Below are positions 22,432 through 31,833 of a stretch of 49,231 nt of DNA, piece by piece. Origin of the DNA: Streptomyces sp. MZ04 (GTDB lineage: Bacteria > Actinomycetota > Actinomycetes > Streptomycetales > Streptomycetaceae); assembly GCF_004684775.1 (NCBI RefSeq), contig NZ_SRIC01000032.1, positions 1 to 49,231 on the forward strand. Direction: 5' to 3'. A program made the position numbers and the translations under genes. Numbering within the stretch: the first letter of the stretch is position 1; every line of letters starts with the position of its first letter. Below the pieces are notes generated by a model, which searched no databases, was not told where the DNA came from, and saw nothing but the letters and a program-made list of their open reading frames with translations.

Positions 22432-25400
22432 CTAACGCTCCTGGTTGTAGGTGCTGTCAGGACCGCGGTGATTACCGGTGTCCTGGCCATTCGTGTCACT
22501 GCCTGCGCTGCGTCCCCGCTGGACGCCCCGGCGCAGGTTGCTCAGCCTGCCCCGGACGTCCTCGGGGTCGCGGGAGACCTGGGGGCCGCCCTGTGGGGTC
22601 TGTTCCGCCGTGCCCTCGACCAGATTGGCCTTGGGTACCCGCTTCGGGAGTCCGGACGGGGTGATCCCACCCGCCTTGGGCTCCTTCAGCTGCTCGGCGC
22701 GCTGCCAGCGGTCGTCGTTGGACGAACGCCAGTTGCTGTCGTTGTTGCCGAACGCGTCTTCGGCCGGGACCGGGGCCGGAGCGTTGCCGTTGCCGGTGGC
22801 ACCGGTCGCACCGCGGCGCGGAAGGCCCGCCGCGGTGGTGTCGTGGACGGTGGAGGGCGCCGGTCCGGGACGCTCGAAGCCTACGCGCTCCCCGCCGTTC
22901 AGGGGAGCCGCCGGACCAGATTCCGGTTCCGGGGCGTACTGGTCGCCGTATCCGCCCGAGTTGTTCTCGTATCCGTCGCGCGAGGGCCAGTCGTCCTGGT
23001 GGGAGCGGTCCGGGTAGGCGGCGAAGGGCTCGGGGGCGACACCCGTACGGGCGGCGTGATCGTCGTGACCCGCCTCCGTATAGGGGGCGTCCTGGTAGCC
23101 GTCCCGCGCCGGGTAGTACGGCTCTTCGTACGACTGCGGGGCTTGCGCGCCCTGGTTGTACTCGTCGTACGCCGGTACCTGCTGGTCGTATCCGGGATCG
23201 AATCCGCCCTGCTGGTCGAAGCCCTGCGGCTCGATCTCGTCGCGGAAGAGCGGACGGCCGCCGTCGGACTGCGCCTGCGCCTCCAGAGCGGCACGCCGCT
23301 CCTCACGCATCAGCGAGCGGCCCACCGGGTCGAGCTCCGGGGTCTCGCCGTTGTCGGCGGTGTAGCGGCTGTCGTCGAAGCCCAGCTCCGCCGCCGTACG
23401 CATCGGCTGGTGCGCGAAGGCCGGCTGCTCCGGGGCATGCTGCTCCGGCATGATCGAGGAGACCGTGAACTCGGACTCGGGCAGCTGGTGTTCGCCACCG
23501 CCACCGTGCGTGATCCCGTCGGGGAGCATGACCAGCGAGGTCGTACCGGCCTGCTCGCCCGAGGGGCGCAGCTGGACACGGATGCCGTGCCGGTCCGAGA
23601 GGCGGCCGACCACGAACAGGCCCATGCGCTGCGAGATCGCGGCGTCCACCGTCGGCGGGTTGGCCAGCTTGTGGTTGATGTCCGCGAAGTCCTCGGCGGT
23701 GAGGCCGATGCCCTTGTCGTGGATCTCGACCATGACGCGGCCGTCGGGAAGACGGGTCGCGGTGACGCGGACCTTGGTCTGCGGCGAGGAGAACGTGGTG
23801 GCGTTCTCCAGGAGCTCGGCGAGCAGGTGCACGAGGTCGGTCACGGCGAGGCCGTGGATCTCGGCCTCCGGGACACCGGACAGCTCGATGCGCTCGTACT
23901 GCTCCACCTCGGAGGAGGCGGCGCGCAGCACGTCGACCAGCGGGACCGGCTGGTCCCAGCGGCGGCCCGGCTCCTCGCCGGAGAGAACCAGGAGGTTCTC
24001 GCCGTTGCGGCGCATACGGGTCGCCAGGTGGTCCAGGCGGAAGAGGCTCTCCAGCTGGTCCGGGTCGGCCTCGTTGTTCTCCAGGTCGGTGATGAGGGTC
24101 AGCTGGCCCTCGATCAGCGACTGGTTGCGGCGCGAGAGGTTGGTGAAGATCGCGTTGATGTTGCCACGGAGCAGCGCCTGCTCGGCGGCGAGCCGCACGG
24201 CCTCGCGGTGCACCTGGTCGAAGGCGCGGGCCACCTCGCCGATCTCGTCCGTGGTGTTGATCGGGATGGGCTGTACGCGGGTGTCGACACGGCCCGGATC
24301 CGTACGGGAGAGCTGGTCGACCAGCATCGGAAGCCGCTGCTCGGCGATGCCGAAGGCGGCGGTCCGCAGCCGGCGCATCGCGTTGCTCATCTGGCGGGCC
24401 ATGAGCCCGGCCAGGATGAACGCGGCCAGCAGCGCGACGACGACGATGGCGCCGGTGATGTACGCGTTGCGCTGCGCGTTGTCGGCGATGTCCGACGCCT
24501 CGCTCACGGCCTTGTCGGCGAGGTCGGACTCGATGTCGCGGTACGCGTCGAACTTGGCGGTGGTGGTGGCCCACCAGGCCTCGGCGGTGATGCCCTTCTG
24601 GGCCAGCGCGAGGCGGGCGCTGGGCTGCGTGGTCGGCAGACCCGCGATGCCCGCGACCATCTTCTCGGGGGCCGGCGGCGGGGCGAAGGTCTCGCCCTTG
24701 GCCTTCGCGGCGGCGGCGGCCTGCTTGGCCTGCTTCTCGCCTTCGGCCTGCAGCTGCTTCTTGGCGGCCTCGAGCTTGGCGAGGTCCGCGGGGGTGCCGC
24801 CGCCCTTGTACTCCTCGATGGCGATGCCCTCGAGGTAGGCGTACGAGGCGAGCGAGGTGCGCTGCGTGGCGAAGGACGAAGCGGTGGGGCCGGGCTTGAC
24901 CAGCAGGTGCGTACCGATGGAGCGCTCAAGGGAGAGCGCGGCCTTGGTCAGCGAGATGGCGTAGACGGTGCGGCCGTAGCTGGTGATGTTTCCGGTGCCC
25001 AGGCCCAGCTCGTTGGCGAACTCCATCAGCGGGTGCTGGATGGCGACGTAACCCTCTTCGGTCTTCGAACCGGAGAGCTTGGTCGTGTACGCGACCTGGC
25101 GCAGCGCCTGCAGACCCGGCTCCACCTTGTGGAAGCCGTCGAGGCGGCGCTTGAGGCCTTCCTTCTGGGGCATGTTCTCGGCGGCGGCGTCGAACTCGGC
25201 CTTGGCGGCGTCGGTGGCCTTGCGGGCGCTGACGACGGCGGGGTCGTTCTTCTTGCCGCGCAGCAGCGGTGCCGCGGAGATGTCGCGCTCTTCGATGAGG
25301 CGGTTGCCGTAGTCGAGGGAGGCCCGCACCAGGATGGCGGTGTTCTCGGCGTCCTGGGCCTCGCTCCAGGTGTCGATCGAGGCCTTGACCTGGAAGCCGC

Positions 25401-25614
25401 CCATGATCAGACCGACGAGCACGGGTATGAGGAGGATCGCGTTCAGGCGGGTCGGCACGCGCCAGTTGCGCGGGGACATTCTGCCGCCGGAGGGGGCCGG
25501 TGGTTCATGGCCCTGCACATCTATGGGGGACGCCGCTGTGCGCGGCGGCGGGGTGAAGTTGCCCCGCGTGTCCCGCGTCTGCGGCGGTGCGGGGCTCGTC
25601 TTGCTTCGCCTCAC
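22432..25614 (-). CDS. cvnA: Conservon sensor kinase-like protein CvnA (first conservon)
   Basis: A 1,060-residue membrane sensor. One span near residues 60-77 (AILLIPVLVGLIMGGF) and another near 381-405 (ITGAIVVVALLAAFILAGLM) enclose a nitrate/nitrite-sensing-type (NIT) helical domain outside the cell. A HAMP region and a dimerisation helix with His in RLDHLATRMRRNGENLLVL follow. The HATPase domain has N box ELLENAT (about 598), G1 DKGIGL and G2 MGLFVVGRLS (about 665). The final 350 residues are a disordered acidic, Pro/Tyr-rich tail. The GTG at 25614 gives a basic N-terminus. First gene of the operon; no response regulator follows, as usual for conservons. Confidence 0.92.
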   Translation of the reverse strand: MRRSKTSPAPPQTRDTRGNFTPPPRTAASPIDVQGHEPPAPSGGRMSPRNWRVPTRLNAILLIPVLVGLIMGGFQVKASIDTWSEAQDAENTAILVRASLDYGNRLIEERDISAAPLLRGKKNDPAVVSARKATDAAKAEFDAAAENMPQKEGLKRRLDGFHKVEPGLQALRQVAYTTKLSGSKTEEGYVAIQHPLMEFANELGLGTGNITSYGRTVYAISLTKAALSLERSIGTHLLVKPGPTASSFATQRTSLASYAYLEGIAIEEYKGGGTPADLAKLEAAKKQLQAEGEKQAKQAAAAAKAKGETFAPPPAPEKMVAGIAGLPTTQPSARLALAQKGITAEAWWATTTAKFDAYRDIESDLADKAVSEASDIADNAQRNAYITGAIVVVALLAAFILAGLMARQMSNAMRRLRTAAFGIAEQRLPMLVDQLSRTDPGRVDTRVQPIPINTTDEIGEVARAFDQVHREAVRLAAEQALLRGNINAIFTNLSRRNQSLIEGQLTLITDLENNEADPDQLESLFRLDHLATRMRRNGENLLVLSGEEPGRRWDQPVPLVDVLRAASSEVEQYERIELSGVPEAEIHGLAVTDLVHLLAELLENATTFSSPQTKVRVTATRLPDGRVMVEIHDKGIGLTAEDFADINHKLANPPTVDAAISQRMGLFVVGRLSDRHGIRVQLRPSGEQAGTTSLVMLPDGITHGGGGEHQLPESEFTVSSIMPEQHAPEQPAFAHQPMRTAAELGFDDSRYTADNGETPELDPVGRSLMREERRAALEAQAQSDGGRPLFRDEIEPQGFDQQGGFDPGYDQQVPAYDEYNQGAQAPQSYEEPYYPARDGYQDAPYTEAGHDDHAARTGVAPEPFAAYPDRSHQDDWPSRDGYENNSGGYGDQYAPEPESGPAAPLNGGERVGFERPGPAPSTVHDTTAAGLPRRGATGATGNGNAPAPVPAEDAFGNNDSNWRSSNDDRWQRAEQLKEPKAGGITPSGLPKRVPKANLVEGTAEQTPQGGPQVSRDPEDVRGRLSNLRRGVQRGRSAGSDTNGQDTGNHRGPDSTYNQER

Positions 25615-25954
25615 TCGACCAACAACCTCTCGGCGGCGGGGCCCGCATCGGCCCCGCTGTCGTCTCCAAGGCCCGTGCTACTGGGCAGTTCAGCGCATTC
25701 CAGCACGTCAGGGGGTCCTCTTCCAAACAGTGGGAAGCGGAAGTTCCGAGTGGTGTAAGCCTCAGATAAAACGGTCAAAAAGAGCGAGCCCCGCCAAAAG
25801 GCGGGGCTCTTGTGAGCGCAGCGACACCAGATGACCGCGACGCGTGGTGGCGCCCGGCGAATTCTCTGTCGAAACGTTATGAACAGAGTGGTCAGCCGTG
25901 TCAAAGGACACAGACCACTCTGCTGAATCTACGGCAACTGCCGTACTCCCTCGT
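25615..25954. other. Gap between the two conservons
   Basis: This 340-bp gap should contain the promoter of the first conservon on the minus strand and holds the terminator of the second at 25786-25809. No small gene was recognised in it. Confidence 0.6.
25776..25809 (-). terminator. Terminator of the second conservon operon
   Basis: GAGCCCCGCC pairs perfectly with 25800-25809 around an AAAA loop. On the minus strand the hairpin is followed, four bases on, by TTTTT. It separates the two conservon transcripts. Confidence 0.85.
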
Positions 25955-26539
25955 CTACTTGAGTCGTGCCATAAGTGCGTGCTCGACCAGTGTGATCAGG
26001 CCGCTCTTTGCGTCCGCACGGTGTCGCGCGTCGGTCGTGATGATGGGCGTCGCGGGGCCGATCTGCAGGGCTTCGCGCACTTCATCGGGGGTGTAGGGCT
26101 GATGTCCGTCGAAGCCGTTGAGGGCGATGACGAACGGCAGGCCGCTGTTCTCGAAGTAGTCGACGGCGGGGAAGCAGTCGGCGAGCCTCCTCGTGTCGAC
26201 CAGGACCACCGCGCCGATCGCGCCGCGGACGAGGTCGTCCCACATGAACCAGAAGCGGTCCTGACCGGGCGTACCGAAGAGGTACAGGATCAGGTCCTGG
26301 TCCAGGGTGATGCGGCCGAAGTCCATCGCCACCGTGGTGGTGGTCTTGTCTCCGGTGTGGGTGAGGTCGTCGATGCCCGCGGACGCGGACGTCATGACGG
26401 CCTCGGTGCGCAGCGGGTTGATCTCGGAGACGGCGCCGACGAACGTGGTCTTGCCGACACCGAAGCCGCCCGCCACCACGATCTTCGCGGACGTGGTGGA
26501 GCGGGCTGATGCTCCGCTGCTAGAGCTTGCGAAGTCCAC
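25955..26539 (-). CDS. cvnD: Conservon GTPase CvnD (second conservon)
   Basis: 194 residues with the same GTPase motifs as the first copy (GGFGVGKTT, LFGTPGQDRF). It differs from it at only a handful of positions, mostly near the ends. The GTG start overlaps cvnC by 20 bp exactly as in the other operon. The central 180 bp are identical in DNA to the first copy while both flanks carry silent differences, which points to gene conversion. Confidence 0.93.
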   Translation of the reverse strand: MDFASSSSGASARSTTSAKIVVAGGFGVGKTTFVGAVSEINPLRTEAVMTSASAGIDDLTHTGDKTTTTVAMDFGRITLDQDLILYLFGTPGQDRFWFMWDDLVRGAIGAVVLVDTRRLADCFPAVDYFENSGLPFVIALNGFDGHQPYTPDEVREALQIGPATPIITTDARHRADAKSGLITLVEHALMARLK

Positions 26540-26924
26540 TGAGCACCCTTTCGAGCAGTGTCACGTCAGGCTGGCCGCCGGCGTTCTCGTCGCCGCCGGG
26601 CTGGTGGATGGCGACGAGCCCGGCCTCGGCCAGGTCGGCCACGAGGATGCGGGCCACGCCGAGCGGCATGGAGAGCAGAGCCGAGACCTCGGCCACCGAC
26701 TTGACCTCGCGGCACAGGTGGCAGATCCGCTGGTGCTCGGGGAGCAGCCCCATCAGCTGGGCCGGGTCGGCCGTCGTGCTCACCAGCGCCTCTATCGCGA
26801 GCTGGTAGCGGGGCCTGGTCCGGCCGCCGGTCATCGCGTAAGGACGCACCAGCGGCTGGTCGCCTTCCATGCCGTACGAGGCTTGCGAGCCGTACGGGTC
26901 GTGAGAGGCGTTGGGCGGGGTCAT
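26520..26924 (-). CDS. cvnC: Conservon DUF742 protein CvnC (second conservon)
   Basis: 134 residues. The DUF742 domain is well conserved with the first copy (VRPYAMTGGRTRPRYQLAIE ... VTLLERVLSGLRKL), but the disordered N-terminal part is only about 25 residues against 85 in the other. The ATG at 26924 follows GGAGG by four bases; a longer frame up to 27107 has no such signal and would run into cvnB. Confidence 0.92.
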   Translation of the reverse strand: MTPPNASHDPYGSQASYGMEGDQPLVRPYAMTGGRTRPRYQLAIEALVSTTADPAQLMGLLPEHQRICHLCREVKSVAEVSALLSMPLGVARILVADLAEAGLVAIHQPGGDENAGGQPDVTLLERVLSGLRKL

Positions 26925-27045
26925 GGATCCTCCGGGCGGGACAGCAGATGGTCTGCGTGCCGTCGAATAGAGCCGGTGGGGGGCACCAGTGGCGGCCGGA
27001 CGGTTGGTCAGTACGTTCGGACGGTGGGGCGGCCGATGGGGATGT

Positions 27046-27468
27046 CTAGTGCAGCAGGCTGCCCTGCAACTCGGCGCGGAGGTCGGGGGTGAGGACAGCG
27101 CCCGCACGGTCGACCAGAAGCGCCATCTCGTAGCCGACGAGGCCGATGTCGCAGTCCGGGTGCGCGAGCACGGCCAGCGACGAGCCGTCGGACACGGACA
27201 TGATGAAGAGGAACCCCCGCTCCATTTCGACGACGGTCTGGGTGACGGTGCCGCCCTCGAAGATCCGGGAGGCGCCGGCGGTCAGGGACGTGAGCCCCGA
27301 CGCGACCGCGGCGAGCTGGTCGGCGCGGTCACGCGGGAAGCCTTCGGACATCGCCAGAAGGAGTCCGTCGGCGGACACCACAACGGTGTGGGACACCCCG
27401 GGGGTGTTGTCCACGAAGTTGGTGATCAACCAGTTCAGGTTCTGTGCCGCCTGGCTCATCGGACTCAA
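27046..27468 (-). CDS. cvnB: Conservon roadblock/LC7 protein CvnB (second conservon)
   Basis: 140 residues, the same length as the first copy and almost identical to it. The TTG at 27468 directly abuts the cvnA stop and has GGAG six bases upstream. The ATG used in many annotations lies 15 bases from that site, so TTG is the better start. The first copy uses GTG at the same place. Likely regulator or adaptor for the CvnD GTPase. Confidence 0.9.
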   Translation of the reverse strand: MSPMSQAAQNLNWLITNFVDNTPGVSHTVVVSADGLLLAMSEGFPRDRADQLAAVASGLTSLTAGASRIFEGGTVTQTVVEMERGFLFIMSVSDGSSLAVLAHPDCDIGLVGYEMALLVDRAGAVLTPDLRAELQGSLLH

Positions 27469-30400
27469 CTAACGCTCCTGCTGGTGAGTGGGGAAGCTGC
27501 CGGTCTGGCCCGTACCGGCCTGGCGACCCTGCTGGATGCCCCGACGGAGATTGGTCAGCCGGCCGCGTACGTCGTCGGGCGCACGCGAGACCTGCGGACC
27601 TGTGCTGTCCTGCTGCTGCTGTGCCGTGCCCGCGACGAGGTTGGCTCGCGGGACGCGGCGCGGCAGGCCGGATGTGGTGACGCCACCGGCGGACGGCTGC
27701 CGGACGCGCTCGGCCTGGCGGCCGAGTTCGTCGTTGGGCGAGCTGCGCCAGGCGGCGCTGCTGCCGTTCGTGACGTTGGCGCTGTCACCGCCACCGCCGG
27801 CCTGGTTGGCGGCGGGTGCGGCGGCCGGGCGTGGGGGACCGGCCGGGGACTGCGGCTGTTGTGCCTGCGGCCGCGAGGGCAGCGGCGACGAGGGCTGCGG
27901 ACGCTGGGGGCGCCGCGGCTGCTCGGGGGCGGGCTCGGCGGGACGGCTGCCACCGGACTGCGGCGGGGTGCCGCCGGACCGCTGGGCCTGCTGCTCCTGC
28001 TGCTGCTGGAACCAGTTGGTCTCCAGCGTGTCGAACAGCGGGGTGCGACCGTCGCCGGGACCGGCGGGCGGCAGCTCGTCGGGCTGCGAAGGCTGCGAAG
28101 GCTGCGGGGGCTGCTGCGGCTGCTGCCGCGACGGGGCGGGCAGCTGGGGCAGCTGGGGCTGCTGGGACTGCGACGGCTGCGGCGGGACGCCGAGCTGACC
28201 GCTGCTCTGACCGCTGCTCTGACCGCTGCCCTGGCCGGGACCGCCCTGGCCCTGACCCTGACCCCGGCGCGGCGCACTGGTGCCGGGCCGCTCGAACTGA
28301 CCCGTGCCGGAGCCGTCCTGGCCACCGAAGACATCGGGACGCACGAACTGACCGGTGCCCTGCTGGTTCTGCTGACCCTGTTGGCCCTGCTGCGAACCGG
28401 CGCCGGGCGGCGGCCCGTTGAAGTCGGGACGCGCGAACTCCGCGGTCGCACCAGGACCCGGCATCGCGCCACCGGCGGTCGGCTGCGCGAACTGGCCGGT
28501 GGTCTCCGGCTCCTCGTGCCCGCGCGGGGTGTCGAACGGCTCGCGCGAAACCTGCGGCTGCGCGTTCTCGTCGCTCCAACTGGGCACGCGCGGCTGCGGG
28601 TTGCCACCCGGAAGCTCGGCACGCGGACCTTCCCCAAGCTCTCGGCTTCGCTCGAGCGGGGGAGGCCCCATCCGCGGCGGAAGCTGCGGCCTGCGCCCCT
28701 GGTCACCGGAGTCGTTCGAGGCGCCCGCGGGGTTCGGAACGTTCCCCGCGGGGTTCACCGGATTCGTACGCTGCTGGGGTACGGGAGGCTGCGGCGCGGA
28801 ACCCGCGCCACGGCCGGCGTCCGGCCTGCCCCCGAAGAGGCTGCCACCGGCGCCCTGCTGGGAGCCCGTCGGCCCCACCGGAGCCGAAGGCGAACCGGCC
28901 CGCGGCCCCTGGCCGCCCTGACCCTGGCCGCCCTGACCCTGACCCGAGTCCCGCGACGGCAGCGCGGCACGCGGCCCCGTTCCCGTGACCTGTCCACGCG
29001 GCGCACCGGCGCCGAGCCGTCCGGCGGAACCAGCCGCCGGACCGGCCGAGCCGGGTCCGCCGTTCCCCGCGCCGACACCGCGACGCGCGGCCGCGACACC
29101 ACCGGCGGCCTGCGCGGCGGCCGGGCCACCGCCCTGACCGGGGGCACCGGGCATACCCGGAGCCTTCTTGCCGCCCTGGGCGACATCGACGGGCAGCATG
29201 ACCAGCGCGGTCGTACCACCGGAGTCGGAAGGACGGAGCTGAATACGGATGCCGTGACGCTGCGACAGACGACCGACCACGAACAGACCCATGCGGCGCG
29301 AGACCGACACGTCCACGGTGGGCGGCGACGCGAGCCGCTCGTTGATCGCGGCGAGGTCCTCCGGCGACAGACCGATACCGGTGTCGTGGATCTCGATCAG
29401 CACACGGCCGTCGGGCAGCGCGTGACCGGTGACCTTGACCTTCGTCTGCGGCGACGAGAAGGAGGTGGCGTTCTCGAGCAGCTCGGCGAGCAGGTGCACG
29501 AGGTCGTTGACGACGCGTCCCGCGACCTCGGTCGTCGGCACCGAGGCGAGCTCGATGCGCTCGTACTGCTCCACCTCGGAGGCGGCGGCACGGAGCACGT
29601 CGACGAGCGGAACGGGCCGGGTCCACCGACGCCCCGGCTCCTCACCGGCGAGAACCAGCAGGTTCTCGCCGTTACGGCGCATGCGGGTCGCGAGGTGGTC
29701 GAGCTTGAAGAGCGAGGAGAGCTGGTCGGGGTCGGCCTCACGCGACTCCAGCTCGGAGATCAGAGACAGCTGACGCTGGATAAGACCCTGGGAACGGCGC
29801 GAGAGGTTGGTGAACATCGCGTTGACGTTGCCGCGGAGCAGGGCCTGCTCGGCGGCGAGGCGGACGGCCTCGCGGTGCACGTCGTCGAAGGCCGCGGCCA
29901 CCTGGCCGATCTCGTCCCGGGAGTGCACACCGACGGACTCGACGGAGGTGTCGACGTCCTGCGGGTCCGACTCCGAGAGCTGCTTGACCAGCTCGGGCAG
30001 GCGGTCCTGGGCGACCTTGGTCGCGGTGTCCTGCAGTCGCCGCAGAGAGCGGATCATGGAGCGGGCCACGACGAAGGCGCCGACGAGCGAGACACCGAGC
30101 ACGAGCAGGATCAGCGCACCGCTGAGGATGGCCGTCTGCTCGGACTCGTTGCGCAGCTCGCGGGCCTTCTGCTCCATCTCGTTGAGCAGCGTGAGCTCGA
30201 TCTTGGACATCGCGTCGATCTTGGTGGTGTCGTTGTCGACCCAGTCCTTGTACGACCGCTTGTCCTGGAGCTTGATGCCGCCCTCCTGCTCAAGCACGCG
30301 CTTGGCGTAGGAGTCGGCGCCCTTGATGGAGGCGTTGCCGCCGTCGATGGGCTTGGTGAGCTCGTCGGGGTTGCCCGCGTAGATGCCCTTGAAGGCATCC

Positions 30401-31320
30401 AGCTCGGAGTTCTCCTTGTCGAGCGCGGAGAAGCCGTAACGCCGGTCGGTCTCGGAGATCTTGCCGAACTCGGAGTCGCCCGCCGGCAGCGCGGCCGCGA
30501 TGATCGCGCGCTGCACCGATGCGTACTCCTTGGCGGAGGAGAACGCCGTCAGCGCACGGGTGCGCTGGATCATGTCCGGGTTGCTGGTCGCCTGCGCCAT
30601 GTCCGAGGAGAGCGCGAGCAGCTGCTCGATGAGCTGGCTGTAGGCGTCGACCGTCTGGGACGTCGAGGTCGGGTCCTTGTACGCGTTCTTGCGTACGTCG
30701 TTGATCTTCTGGAGCTGCTGGGTGATCTCGACGGTGTTCGCCCGGACGCCGAGCAGACCCTTGTCGCCCTCGGTGTCGTCGAGGTCCTGCGTCCCCTGGA
30801 GGAAGCGGTTGTAGGCGCGGTCGGTCTTCTGCCGGGCGCCCTTGACCACGTAGTCCGAGGACTTCGCGCCGTGCGCGAGGGGGCCTGCCGAGCGGTCGCG
30901 CTCCTCCTGGAGCGCGGAGGCCAGCTCGGTGGCCTGCTTGGTCATGTCGGTCAGCAGCTTCATGTTGTCGAGCTGCTGGATCTCGTCCATCGACTCGTTG
31001 ATACGAAGCGCGCCGAGAGAGGTCGCGGTGATCACGGGGAGCGCGAGCAGCGAGACCAGGCGGGTGGAGATGCGCCAGTTGCGCAGGGCTATTCGCGAGC
31101 CGGGCCCGCTGGGCGACTTACCGCCCGAGGAGCCGCCGGGCTTCGCCGCGGCCGGAGGCAGACTGGTGCCGCCCGCCGCGCGCGCGGCACCGGGGCCGCT
31201 GCCGCCGGACAGCACAGGTCCGGTGTTCTGGGCGTGCTGGGCCGAGGAGCCGCGGTCGATCCCGCCGCGCTCCGGCTCCGCCGCAGCGCCGCTGCCATCC
31301 CTCTTGAAACGTCCCTGCAC
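27469..31320 (-). CDS. cvnA: Conservon sensor kinase-like protein CvnA (second conservon)
   Basis: A 1,283-residue relative of the first CvnA. A Gly/Pro/Ala-rich cytosolic N-terminus of about 80 residues precedes the first span (LVSLLALPVITATSLGALRI). The NIT-type sensor domain follows, then a second span near 400-420 (LSGALILLVLGVSLVGAFVV), HAMP, a helix with FKLDHLATRMRRNGENLLVL and a HATPase (ELLENATSFSS, MGLFVVGRLSQRHG). The last 560 or so residues are low-complexity Gln/Pro/Gly, much longer than in the first copy and different in composition. The GTG at 31320 is the best-placed start; the frame continues open to 31512 without domain sequence. Confidence 0.9.
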   Translation of the reverse strand: MQGRFKRDGSGAAAEPERGGIDRGSSAQHAQNTGPVLSGGSGPGAARAAGGTSLPPAAAKPGGSSGGKSPSGPGSRIALRNWRISTRLVSLLALPVITATSLGALRINESMDEIQQLDNMKLLTDMTKQATELASALQEERDRSAGPLAHGAKSSDYVVKGARQKTDRAYNRFLQGTQDLDDTEGDKGLLGVRANTVEITQQLQKINDVRKNAYKDPTSTSQTVDAYSQLIEQLLALSSDMAQATSNPDMIQRTRALTAFSSAKEYASVQRAIIAAALPAGDSEFGKISETDRRYGFSALDKENSELDAFKGIYAGNPDELTKPIDGGNASIKGADSYAKRVLEQEGGIKLQDKRSYKDWVDNDTTKIDAMSKIELTLLNEMEQKARELRNESEQTAILSGALILLVLGVSLVGAFVVARSMIRSLRRLQDTATKVAQDRLPELVKQLSESDPQDVDTSVESVGVHSRDEIGQVAAAFDDVHREAVRLAAEQALLRGNVNAMFTNLSRRSQGLIQRQLSLISELESREADPDQLSSLFKLDHLATRMRRNGENLLVLAGEEPGRRWTRPVPLVDVLRAAASEVEQYERIELASVPTTEVAGRVVNDLVHLLAELLENATSFSSPQTKVKVTGHALPDGRVLIEIHDTGIGLSPEDLAAINERLASPPTVDVSVSRRMGLFVVGRLSQRHGIRIQLRPSDSGGTTALVMLPVDVAQGGKKAPGMPGAPGQGGGPAAAQAAGGVAAARRGVGAGNGGPGSAGPAAGSAGRLGAGAPRGQVTGTGPRAALPSRDSGQGQGGQGQGGQGPRAGSPSAPVGPTGSQQGAGGSLFGGRPDAGRGAGSAPQPPVPQQRTNPVNPAGNVPNPAGASNDSGDQGRRPQLPPRMGPPPLERSRELGEGPRAELPGGNPQPRVPSWSDENAQPQVSREPFDTPRGHEEPETTGQFAQPTAGGAMPGPGATAEFARPDFNGPPPGAGSQQGQQGQQNQQGTGQFVRPDVFGGQDGSGTGQFERPGTSAPRRGQGQGQGGPGQGSGQSSGQSSGQLGVPPQPSQSQQPQLPQLPAPSRQQPQQPPQPSQPSQPDELPPAGPGDGRTPLFDTLETNWFQQQQEQQAQRSGGTPPQSGGSRPAEPAPEQPRRPQRPQPSSPLPSRPQAQQPQSPAGPPRPAAAPAANQAGGGGDSANVTNGSSAAWRSSPNDELGRQAERVRQPSAGGVTTSGLPRRVPRANLVAGTAQQQQDSTGPQVSRAPDDVRGRLTNLRRGIQQGRQAGTGQTGSFPTHQQER

Positions 31321-31833
31321 TAGCGTCGCAACCTCTGGACCAGGCGTCCTTCCGCATGAACGGACGGACGGTGTCGGCGTCGTGGGGCACTGAGCGCGCC
31401 CCATGGTGGTCGTGAGTGACCGGCGCTGCTCCCCTTTCCCGCCGCCACTCGGCGCTCCGTTGCGCCCCTGCGCGCCGGTTCGATCCCGCGGCGGTCTCGG
31501 GAATTCCAGCACAGTGCAGGATCTCCAACAAGGCCCGTGTGTCGGGCCGTGGCCTTCGTGACACGGCGTGAGTGGCGCGTCACGGGATGTAGAAAGTCAT
31601 CCGGGTCAAAACGGGCCATCAAAGGCGAAACGTCTACGGGTGGGGGGTGTCCCAGTCTTCATGATCGGGAGCGGAATGAGACCTTCAATGGCTGAATGTC
31701 CGATTCCAACAAGGCCTTCACGGGCCTGAATTGACCCTTTTGCCTGCTAGCTCGTGAGCAAACTCACATCAAGATCATGGCCTCAAAAGGACTTTGGCCG
31801 GGAATTGGATGTTTAGCCTGACGCTTTACAGGG
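31321..31833. other. Intergenic region between the second conservon and a small protein gene
   Basis: 513 bp without a convincing gene. It must carry the promoter of the second conservon leftwards and of the small gene rightwards. The stretch from about 31590 is relatively AT-rich. An inverted pair CGTGAC / GTCACG lies near 31557-31585. No riboswitch or RNA gene was recognised. Confidence 0.5.

Noticed and set aside
22012..31323. Long plus-strand frames across both conservons
   Set aside because: These are antisense to the kinase-like genes, with compositions dominated by Gly, Leu and Arg. The minus-strand genes are complete and in operon order.
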